Translations under genes and position numbers: made by a program
From: Cyprinodon diabolis
Taxonomy: Eukaryota; Chordata; Actinopteri; Cyprinodontiformes; Cyprinodontidae
NCBI GenBank assembly: GCA_030533445.1
Contig: CM060071.1
Location: 5,004,520 to 5,068,519, forward strand
Direction of reading: 5' to 3'
Length of the DNA stretch: 64,000 nt
Shown: piece after piece, positions 40,201 through 52,200 of the stretch
Position numbering within the stretch: position 1 is the stretch's first letter
Layout of the letters: each line of letters begins with the position of its first letter
Notes under the pieces: generated by a model
Databases searched by the model: none
What the model was told of the DNA's origin: nothing
What the model saw: only the letters and a program-made list of their open reading frames with translations

Positions 40201-43200
40201 AACATGGCCAAAATAAAGTCATAACATGCCCAAAATAAAGTCGTAACATGCCCAAAATAAAGTCGTAATATGGCCAAAATAAAGTCATAACATGCCCAAA
40301 ATTAAGTCGTAACATGCCCAAAATAAAGTCGTAATATGGCCAAAATAAAGTTGTAACATGCCGAAAATAAAATCATTACATGGCCAGAATAAGGGCATAA
40401 CAAGATCTAAATAAGGTCTTGAAATGACAAGAAAAAAATGTATAAGATGGCCAGAATAAAGTGGTAACATGGCCAGGATATCATCCATCCATCCATCCAT
40501 CCATCCTCCATGCATCCATCCATCCATCCATCCATCATCCATCCATCCATCCATCCTCCATGCATCCATCCTCCATGCATCCATCCATCCATGCATCCAT
40601 CCTCCATCCATCCATCCATCCATCCATCCATCCATCCATCCATCCTCCATGCATCCATCCATCCTCCATCCATCCATCCATGCATCCATCCATCCATGTA
40701 TCCATCCTCCATCCATCCATCCATGCATCCATCCTCCATCCATCCTCCATCGATCCATCCATGCATCCATGCCTCCATCTCTCCTCCATCCTCCATCCAT
40801 CCATCCATCCATGCATCATCCATCCATCCATCCTCCATCCATGCATACATCCTCCATCCATCCATCCATCCATGCATCCATCCTCCATGCATCCATCCAT
40901 CCTCCATCCATCCATGCATCATCCATCCATCCATCCTCCATCCATGCATCCATCCTCCATCCATCCTCCATCCATCCATCCATGCATCCATCCTCCATGC
41001 ATCCATCCATCCTCCATCCATCCATCCATGCATCATCCATCCATCCATCCTCCATCCATGCATCCATCCTCCATCCATCCATCCATCTATGCATCCATCC
41101 TCCATCCATCCATCCATCCATGCATCATCCATCCATCCTCCATCCATGCATCCATCCTCCATCCATCCATCCATCCATCCATGCATCCATCCTCCATGCA
41201 TCCATCCATCCTCCATCCATCCATCCATGCATCCATCCTCCATGCATCCATCTATCCTCCATCCTCCATCCATCCATCCATCCATGCATCATCCATCCAT
41301 CCATCCATAATCCATCCATCCTCCATGCATCATCCATCCATCCTCCATCCATCCATGATGGATGGACATGATAATTTTCTTACCCTCAGGCTTTGGTGGT
41401 ACAGGAGGGGGTGGTGGAGAGGGTGGGGGTGGGGATGGTGGTGGTGGGGATGGTGGAACTGGTGAACGTTGACGACGTTTCTGTTTAGTTTCCCTCTCTG
41501 ATGCTGGAGGAGATGGTTGTTTTTTGGGAGTTCTTTTTTCCTTTTTGGGTTTACTGCCTGTAGGAAAGACCAGAAACATCAGTCACAGAACCCTGACTTC
41601 AATCCTTTAAAGCCTGGGCCAAGAAAAAAGGGTCATAAAATTTACAATTTCTCTAAACTAAAGTTGTCATTGAACTTTCCGACAAATTAAATAAAAAAAG
41701 ATGGATTTGATATAAGTTAAATGAGATCATTTATTTGCATCATTTTTTATTCAATAGGCATTTCTGTATAGTCTTTTATACATTTTCTGTTCACTGCATG
41801 TGTCTAATCGCATAAATCAGGTTTTTTAAAAACAAAATGTCACAATAATGATGCAGAGGTCTCAAAAATCCATGTATCAAATATGATATCCTTTGGCTTT
41901 TTCCAAACGTCCGCCCTGACCTCTGACCCCTCCATCTCTATCTAGTGAATTCAGTTGACTGACCATTCAGACAGATGATCTCCTCCCTGCACACATCCTG
42001 TGCCATCTTTGTTCTTTCTCAGCCCCAAAACAAATCCCATGATGCTGTGCATGAACTCTTGCAAAGCATTCTGGGATATATCTGCTCGTCTAGTGACCAT
42101 GGGTGCACTTTTTTTTCAAGAGGGGTTAGGGCGGACGTTCAGACACAGCGTTGGTTTTAAAGAGTTAAGTCAGTTTACCAATCTTTTGAAAGAATTCCCT
42201 CTTATCTCTGAAAGACTGGAGGTCCTCTGGCTCTGGCAGCTCCAGCTCCTCCTCTTCCTCCTCTGGCTGTGTAAGTAAAGGACAACATATGATCATGAAA
42301 ATCGAGTTTTTTACCTGTGATAGAATATCAGCAAGAACAAAACAAGCCATCTTAAAAATACACTTTGCCCCTTTATCAATCAATCAATCAATCAATCAAT
42401 TTCTTTATTGTGAACTAAAATTTACATAGTAATTGAGATGTCAGTTTCAGTAGCTCTAATTAAATTATGCTGTGAGTTAGGATGCACTGATGCATTAATG
42501 GAAAAAAAAACTCCAGAAATGAAACATTGAAAACTACTAATTAAATAAATTCAAATCCTCTTCAGTTCGGGGGGTGGGCTTTCTTCTGGTGTGAGGAGCA
42601 AAGAAGCATTTTTATTGGTCTGCCCGATGTTAGCAACATTATGATCGGGCTTTAAGCAAAGAGAATGTGATCCATTGAAAAACGAGTTTGAAAATTATGC
42701 TGTTCAGTCTGACAAAGAGAAATGTGAAAATATAAATCTGTTATAAAAAACGTTTTTTTGGAAAAAAAATAAAGGTAAAAATTATATATAAAAAAATATG
42801 AATTTTTTTTTTTAAATATAACACAAGAAATGAGCCAAAGGTACTGTTAAACCCCTGTTTTTTAACGTGTTTTAAAGTTTAATTTCTGGATTTTTTTTTC
42901 ATTTGTAACAATAATGGAACATAGTTCACTCCATACACAGGCAGAGAAATGCTTAAATAAATACAGAGGCAGACGGATCGATCGGAAATACCTCTGATTC
43001 TGGCTGCTTCTGGGCTTTTTTACTCCCAGATGCTTTGGACTTTTCAGGTGGCGGGGAGGGAGTTGGAGAACGATGGCGTTCTCTGGAGCGTCGTCTTGAA
43101 CTCCGCCTGGACCGCCGATCTCTCTCTTCTTTCTCCTCTTCCTCTCTCTTCCTCTGCTGCTCCTTCCTCTGCTGCTCCTTCTTCTGCTGCTCCTCTGTCT

Positions 43201-46200
43201 GCTTCTGAGACAACGTCATCGCCTGCATCGTCATCTGCTGGGCCTATGCGGCAAATTAAAAAAGAAACCCAAAATAATGGAGAAAAGCGAGGATAGAAGA
43301 GTTTAATGTTTCCTTAAGATACAACTTCTCTGGAACTCACCATAAGTAAGGCCTGTTGGTTGATGAGAGCTTGCTGAGCTGCTGCCATCTGCATGGGGTC
43401 ACTGACAGCAGGAGTCTGAGGCATCATGGCTAAATATGCACAACAATAGAGGCAGTATATGTTATATATTAGATGTGGAAGGAGGTTAAGATTAAACAGG
43501 TCATTAGAGCTTCTACAACCTGGTATCAGCTTCAGAGGAGGATTACCTGGCATATTTGGCATCATGGCGGGCACTCCATAACCGGGCATGGCAGGGTTGA
43601 CTGGTGCACAGAAAAGTTAGCATGAATATGAAAAACAAAGAATTTTAAACTAATTTACTTTTTTTTTAAATTGAGGAAAGAATAACAGAAGAGCTCCTGG
43701 TTACTTTTAAGCCATTCTGTCATGAAAAAATTAATTGATTATTTTCTTTAAACATAGAGATTCACCTATATTAATATCATTACCGATCCCGATAAAGAAG
43801 GACATGTAGATTATGTATTGGTATAAATGGGACTGATCCATATTAGTAAATCTATTCAGTCGGTTTCTAAAATATATTTAAGATAGTTTGAAAATCCCTT
43901 GAATAGCAGAAATGTTTACTCCTTCACGTGTCTTTGATTTAATTTATACAGATCATTTAGAATTCATCAGAGATTCATATTTGTAAGATGTACGTTTTTT
44001 ATTTAACATGATTCACTATTTTTATGACCTAGGTTAAACTTTTAAGACCCTGCTTAAATCTTTCCTTTTTGATAAAGCTTATAGTTAGAGTGGCTCAGGT
44101 TATCCTGAGCTATCTCTATAGTTATGCTGCTATAGGCTTAGACTGCTTAGACATAGGGACCGCTTTTCCTCATTCTGCTTCATTCTATCTCTATTCTCCC
44201 ACTCTGTAGAATCTGTTAGTTCAATCTCTAACGTTCTGCTCTCTCTGCTTTTTCTCATAGTAGCTTCATCTGGTCTGTTCCTGTTTGGCTGTGACTCCAT
44301 CCTGGAGAGAAATATCAGCTGTGCGGCTGCCATCAACACCTTAGATTATAGATGATAGAGCTGGGCCTCTTTTCCAGTGTTTAGTCCTGTTTCTCTCCTA
44401 CACATAGCTATGGTCTCAGCTTTAAACTGGATGCTCTCTCTTTCATCCTTTAACATGAAAACTGGCTCAGAGCTCGTGTGGTTAACGGTTTCTTTTCCAG
44501 AAAGAGTGACCTGTGGAGCTAGTTTCTCTGTTACCGTTTCTAACAGAGAGTATTTATAGATCAGTGCTTCTACGTTTCTTTCCCATGTCTGCTTCTGTCT
44601 TCTCACCTAGTTGGCCAAGCAGAAGGCTGCTCACACTGAGCCTGGTTCTGGGGAATCTGAATCAAAACTGTCATAATTAACTTTATCAAAGTCGTGAAGC
44701 TGTTGTTCAGATGCATCCACACTGCATACAACTAAATTTACCAAAAAGACAGCAATCAGAGGCAGACGTATTAGGAGGTGAATAACTGATTCAAGCTGCG
44801 TGGTAATGAGGTAATTATTTCAATGCAACAGTTTCAGAAAAAAAATGACCAGATTAAAAATGATGTTTTCTTTATTATATCATATCCTGCTTTGTAATCC
44901 AGGGTGGAATTAGCTGTGGGAAAACGGAGCTGGTCTCTGAATAAAGTGAATGTGATTGGTCGATTATCAAGGGGGCGGGATTGTTGTGGCGGAATGTTCA
45001 CAAGCACGTTTGGTTGTGGCCGGTTTGTCGGAAGCATCTTGCTAACCAGTTAGCAACTTAGTGCTACTTGGTCCCAATGGGAAATTCCATTGGGACCAAG
45101 TAGCACTAAATTGGTGACTTAGAAACGACACTGTCTAGGAACGCTATGGACAGAGGAAACATGCAAGAGGAGGAGAGTTTAGTGTCGGAGGTCGTGGATG
45201 AGTCTCCTCCGTCATCCATTTTTTATTTAGAGGAGGAAAGCGGGGACGAAGATGTTGTGGAAGAGGACGCCAGGGCGGCAGAAGCTTGGTTTGGTGTAGA
45301 AGGCTTCCAGCCGTACATGTTTGAGCCCTTGCCTCACAACGCTGCCAGTTCTGTTAGCTCTACGCCTGCTGAGGACACAGACGTCCATCCTAGTGAACAC
45401 TGGGACTCAACTCAACTCAATGGGAAAGGAAATTACTGTTATTTCTTATTTCAACCGTTGCGTATATCAGCTGCAACACATTAATCAAGATGCTATGACT
45501 GAAAAAAATTGATTGACAGATGACCGTTGATATATGATTGGCCGAATTTAGGTGTTCAGGCTGACGTATAACTAACTGGCCTGCAGAAGATAACGAAAGA
45601 AATAAAACAGATTTTAAGACACGATTTCTTTTTTAAATAGAAATGTTCTATATTTTGGTACACTATGGTCTGATAAAGAGTACATTTATATACATGTTTA
45701 AGCCAGAATGATTTGATGATTTTATGACTTCCCTAAGACTTTAAATGTTAATTTGGTGTAAATTCAAAACTTGAAAAAAAAATTCAAAGCTGCAGGACAA
45801 AAAGAAAAAGCTGTAGAAAACATGAAGTTTGATGGTTAGAGGTCGGCTAGATTTGTCCTTTCAAAGTAAAAGTATATGATGACATCCATTAAAACTGAAG
45901 TCTAGTTGTTTTGTTTTGAACCTTAAACTTATGGTTCCAGTTTGATGCTATCCACACCACAGCTGGGATCAGTGGTTCTGTGTCCCACAGAGAATTTATG
46001 CAAACACTGTAAAACAACTTTCTTTTAATTCGCTAATAAATTGCATCAGAAAAGGATTAAATATAAATCCTGTAGTGACCAATCTGAGCCTAACCACTTA
46101 CCCATGGGATATGTTGGCACTGTCATGGGCATACCTGAAACACAAAGCATCCATTAAAGTGTCGATCTCACCAAGCAGTCACCAAGGCTCTCTCTGAATA

Positions 46201-49200
46201 AAGAAATTTACATAGAAAAAGGTTTTAATGAAACCTATCTACCCTCATTGTATTCTTACTATTTTTCTCCCATCGTCTCTTACTGACCGGTGTTCTGTCA
46301 GATGAGCATACCCCGTCAGACCAACATACCCATAGCCAATATGCAAGACGTCAGATTTGAGTTTATCCCTTTAGGTTAGTACGAAAAATATACTTTAAAA
46401 GTACCTCAACGGGCGTGAATCTTTTAGTCATGTACAAAAAAAAAAAACAATTTAAGATCAGATCGCCATACGCTTCAAAAAACAACAAACAGTAAGTAGT
46501 TAAATCTTTTTTTTTTTTACATGACTAAAGGGATACACGCCCGTTAAGGTAGTTTAAAGTCTATTTTCGTACAAAACTAAAGGATTAAACTTAAGGAATA
46601 AATGGGTATTGACTATAGGTATGCTGGTCTGATGGGGTATGCTCATCTGACAGAACACCGGTCTTGACTTTACAGCCGTGTAAACACATTTGTGTGCATT
46701 TTTTTTGTCCAAACGGTTTTATCAACAACTTAAACACTGAATATAAACTCAAAGCCAGAATTTATTCCCATTTGAAAAAAAAAAAAAATTGCATCATTTT
46801 TTGTAATCAGTTAGATGTTAGATTAAATGGAGGTTATTATTTCATTACTGACACTCCAATACATTTACGTTCAGGTTAATCAGCGACGCTAAGCATCTAT
46901 TGAATAAGACTCAAGTTTCAGTCTAAGTATATTTAATGTTCTAATAATGCTTATTAATAAGGTTGCCTCCCATGCAGACCCAGGGCTGGTTGGCCTTTCT
47001 TTGCAATAAGAAAACAGTGTAAAAAAATGGATTTAAAAGGTTTTTATCTGCGCTGTAACTCCAACTCATATTCATTTCTTCATTCCATAGTTAGGCTGAA
47101 ACACCTCAAACCCAAAGTCAGAAAAAAAAACTTGGATTTTGGTCAGATGTTTTGAAATACACCAATAAGCATTAATTATTTTGGATTAACAGACAATTTC
47201 CTTAGTTTTTTGTTTTGTTTTTTTGGGTTTTTACAGCACTAGTGGCTCGTTGTTTGAACAGGAAAGGGGGAATTAGACAGAGAGAGATGCGGCAAAGGAC
47301 CACAGGTTGGATTCAAACCTGGGTCGGCCACGTCAAGGACTAAGGCCACCGTACATGTACATGTAACCACTGCGCCACCAAGCATGCCCACAACTTACTG
47401 AGTTTAAATTAAATCTGGGCTCTAAATGATATAAAAGCCCATTTTATGTTACCCACAGTACCACGTTTCTTGGATTTAAATTGGAACACCAAAAGAAAAC
47501 TGAAATCTAAATAAGTAATTTTCTTGAATTGAGGAGGTAAGTCAGACTATTTGCAAATGGAACAAAATTTCAAAAAAGTAAAAAAAAAAACCCAATCCTC
47601 TGGACTTTGTTTATAAGCTTGAAGATGTTCCACTTTCCATCCAGGAAGCTTTTTCAATTCATAATTTCAGAAATAGAGTGGACCAACAAAGCCTTGTTTT
47701 GGCTTAGAAAAAGGACATTCTTTTGAGGACCAGAATGTTCACATTTTGGACAAAGAAGACAGGTGGTTTGAGAAAAGCGCGAAGGGAGCCATATATGTTA
47801 AGAAAGAAAAATCAACCTTAAGCAGAGGGGGGACACACAGATTTTAGCTTTCAAAAACCTACAATGCAGCGATAGAGTTGATTCCTTCCCGCTATCATCG
47901 CAGCCCCAACCCCTTTACAGGAGAACAGAAGACCTCGCCTATTCAACCAGGCCAACAATTCCCTCTAAGGACCCCTCTTTCAGAGACATAGACAGGTATG
48001 GGGCATTGCAGGCTAACAAAGAAGCCAAACGACCCCCATTCCAAAGGGGTGGACCCGTTCGTCTCTTTCTATTTGCATGTTTTTTAAGCAAAAACAAGGC
48101 TTTGTTGGGCTACTGGATAAAAAATGGAACGCGACGCTATTTCTGACATTTTGAATTGAAAAAGTTTCCTGGATGAAGGAGAAACGTCTTCAAACTTGGA
48201 AACAAAGTCCAGTGGATTGTTTTTAGACTTTTATGACCTGGTTGACTGAGAGTGTTCACCAGCATAATGGAACAAAACTATTTATATTTACAATATGAAA
48301 AAAACAATGGCATTGTATAATTTCATTTGCATGTTATCTAATTATCTTATTTGAAGAGTAAAAATACTCATCCCATTTGCAAATTGTATTTGCCTGTTCA
48401 AATTAAGGTTTAAAACAATTAATTTACCTTTTTTTTTTACTTTTTTCTAGATTCATTTTGCAGTAAACTGGAATGAAACTAATTAGCTGACCCGTCCTTC
48501 AAACTCTGCTCTACCTGCTCAGTTTTAGTGTGACCTGCTTTTCAGGTGAGGGTTATGTAGTTTAATTTATATAATAGATGAAGTCATTATAATGCAAATG
48601 TTTCTTACCCCCTCCATACATCCCACGCTGCATTGGTCCAATTCCTCCTTTTCCTCTCATCCTGCGGTTAAACATGGCTACTCTATCCATTTCCTAGACA
48701 CAGATGATGAAGATGAAAAGTTTGATGAATGATGGAATAGAGTGAGCGGCTGGTTCAGGCAGCAGGAACCACAATCAGCTGATTTTCAGTTACAGCAGGA
48801 AAGAAATTCAGATCACATCACTAACCGGAGGGGCTTGGTCATAAACCGTCTCAAACAGGTCATCCACATAGTTGTCCATCCGCCTGCTGCGCCCTGGAGC
48901 CAGAAGGAAACATGCATTAGAAATCCATGTAAGCAAACCAACACTCTGATGTCAGGGCCCCATTTCCTCAGGCCCCTGTGTCTAAAGGGCCCCATGTCCT
49001 CAGGGCCCCCTATCCTCAGGGCTCCATGTCCTCAGGTCCCGTGTCCTCAGGGCCCCATGTCCTCAGGGCCCGTGTCCTCAGGGCCCCATGTCCTCAGGGC
49101 CCCATGTGCTAAGGACCCGGTGTCCTTAGGGCCCAATCTTGTGGCTGAAATGAACCCCTGCTGGGCTAGTTCTGTTGATACTGAGATTGAACGCCAACAC

Positions 49201-52200
49201 ATGAACCTGACAGCGTTAAAGTTTCTAACATCGTCTGAATGCAGGGATTACTTTCTGGCGGATGATCTCTTCCCCAGGCGTTTCCGTCAGGCAACCTGGG
49301 AGCTTGAGTCAAAGGTGCTGGTGGGATGAAGTCGTCCAAATCAGTGGTCAGCATCCTGCACAGAGAAAGAAAAAAACAGAAATCACACATAACGACAAAA
49401 ATCCTGGCAGCAGAACATCTGTCAAAGTCCCAATCAGTCGAGGAGAAACACCAGAGATCCAGGAGTTGATGTTGCTGGATTTGCTTCATGCCTAAACCTG
49501 CTTTCCTTCAAATGATTACCTTTTATTTCTTGTAATTTAAAAAAAAAATAATCCCGACTAATGAAACAGACAGACTCCACATACTGGAAATTATGGACTG
49601 ATAGTTATGATGATTTAATGATATCAGCTAATTAAAAGCCTGAAATGTAATCTTTTAGAGCAGGGGCTCCCAATTTAGAGGTCAGGACCCGATGCATAAA
49701 AATACTTAGCATAGCATTTAGCAGGTCGAGTTCATGTGAGAAGGAGATCAGGAGTAGCCTGATCCTATTAGCGTATTAGTAGAGCTGAGAAACGGCCTCT
49801 TCTCTGTGGAACTTTTTTTTTTGAAATTCAAAGCAAAAAAGAAGTAAAACGAGGGAGAACGTCGATCAGGCTTTGGACTTAAGGAATTAAAAGAGGTTTA
49901 GAAGACAGCAGAGGTTAAAGCTTTTCATCTGAATAGAAAACTTTAATATTTACTACTGTTAACATTAGCAGGCAAGCTTACCAGCTGATGAAAGCCTCTT
50001 TCCCAATGAAAAGAGCAGGTTAATTCATGTTTTTCATACGTGGGTCGACCCGCTAACAATCTGCTTTTGTCTCCCTTCCCACTGGCTAATTAAGCTGGGT
50101 CTAACCCCTCGCTCGCAGCTGCTCTGGTGATATCATCACACTGGGTTAGAGTTGGTGATGTCACCAGTGCCACAGAAATCAGGAAAGTAAACAATGAAGA
50201 GCAACATGTAAGGAAGCCAGAGCGTATTCAGTGTTCGTTATTGTTTCTCTTTTCTGTCTGAATTCCTCTCCCCAGAGCTGCTCCATGTTTCCATCCGATC
50301 ATTTTTTTTCTGCTTCATCAGGACCGGGTTGCAGAGGCAGCAGTAGAAGTAGAGATGCCCAGATTTCCTGATCCACGCACACTTCCTCAAGCTGCTCTGG
50401 CTTGCATGCCTGTGACGGGTGGTCTGGCGACGAATAGAAGACCACCCTCCTGTAGACACACCACCCCCAGAGAGATACAGTATGTAGGGATGTGGTGCAG
50501 AGAGGATTGGGTGCGCCATGTTTATCAAATGTAAAAAGAGTTGGGCATGCAGGTTGAGCAGTGATTAGTGCGTACGACCCATGTACAGAGGCCTTAGTCC
50601 TCCATGCGGGCGATCCGGGTTCAAACCCAACCTGTAGTGCTTTGCCGCATGCCTCTCCCCCTCTCTCACACGCCCCCTCCTGTCAGCCTACTGCCAAAAA
50701 AACGAGCCACAAGTGCCGTAAAAACTCAAATAAAAAAAAAAAAAATGTAATCAGAGTTGTTTCTACTTGTTAGCTTGAAAGCGACTGGCGCGGTGTGTTG
50801 ACATCCGGACATTGCGTACAATGGTGTCATGTAACTTAGCAGGTGAACCCGGCTCTGGTGTTCCCACAGTATGCAAATCAGAGCCAAGGTAATTCTAACA
50901 CGGGTCGCTTGCCGAGTCGTTTGACCCGGGTAGACACGCATCAGTCAGCTGTTCCCACTGCCACTAGAAACCCATTGCTCCCAAGATTAAACAGGTTTTT
51001 CAGTAAGAAAGGGGTACAGAACGTACAGAACCATGGCGGGCAAGCAGGGGTACTGGTCAGCAGAGATTAAACTTGTAATTCTCGTCATTAACATCCCAAT
51101 TAAATCAATAAAAAAAAAAGTAATAATTATTTATAATATATTAAAATATCATGCATAAACTCCATTTATTCCAAAAATAAGTGGATTTTTTTCACTTTAT
51201 AACATAAATAAAAACAGAAAAAATTTGTGGTAACTTAAATTTGAGGTCCCTTGCTGAAATGTTAGGTGCCTTAGATGACTATAAAATGACATCAGATTAA
51301 ATAAATTGTTTTAAAACAACGGTTTAATACAGATATGAGGACTTAATGATAAGCCTCTGCTTAAAGGCAGCTGTTTTATAAAAGGAGGATTGATCTGATA
51401 TATAGTCTGATATATACTGATATATATTCAGATGACATCAGTAATATTTGTTGTTTTGGACTAAATTGGGTTGAAATAAGATATTAAAAAAAAACATGTA
51501 GATCCTTGAAGGGACCTGGTTTGGTTATACCTGTCTCCTTGGTTTCTAAACAGGTAGTCAGAGTTTGCGGACGAGGGCGTCCCTGGTCCATGAAGGGCTT
51601 CAGCTTCAGCCTCGGCCCCAGCCAGAAGGTCCATGACAAAGTCAGAGCCGGCCAGGTCTGACCACCCTTCATCGGTAGCAATAGACACGGACCAGCCTTG
51701 CAGAGCCTCCATCACCCCTCTAAGTTCCAGCAGAATAAAATTACACAACAACACAAACTGAAGTCGTTTCTTATAAAACATGTTTTATAAATGAAATTGA
51801 ATACCGATAACGAAGAAGCCAAGAAGCCAGCTGCTCTCCTGTGGTCCATGACTCCACCTCAGTTGTCAACTCTTCATCTGAAGCCAGAGCAGTTGTTGTT
51901 TTTATTTTATTTCATGCTTAATGTTTTATTTTGTGTTTTATTAAAATAAGCCTTGATGGGATTTATTTCACTTACCATTAAAAGTGTTAACTTCCACAAG
52001 CATCGTTCCTTTCCTCTGATTGGACGTCCACTCCAGCTGTGTGGGGGGGAAGAGGCGTGCAGCGGGGGCTGGAAGCTGCAGAGACGTCAGCAGCTTGTGC
52101 TGACATAGTGAACGGTACTCCCCTGGACCCTGGTCGGATACATACCTGCAAGGAAAACATGGAGGGAATTTGGTTCCATTATTGTTGCACATTAAAAAAT

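Noticed and set aside
40461..41465. Open frames of up to 334 codons on both strands (HPSIHPS / MDGWMDG)
   Set aside because: They are translations of the ATCC array. Only the last part on the minus strand overlaps a real exon (w17).
45058..45109. microRNA precursor
   Set aside because: A perfect stem with a 6-nt loop lacks the mismatches and length usual for animal precursors; kept only as an inverted repeat.
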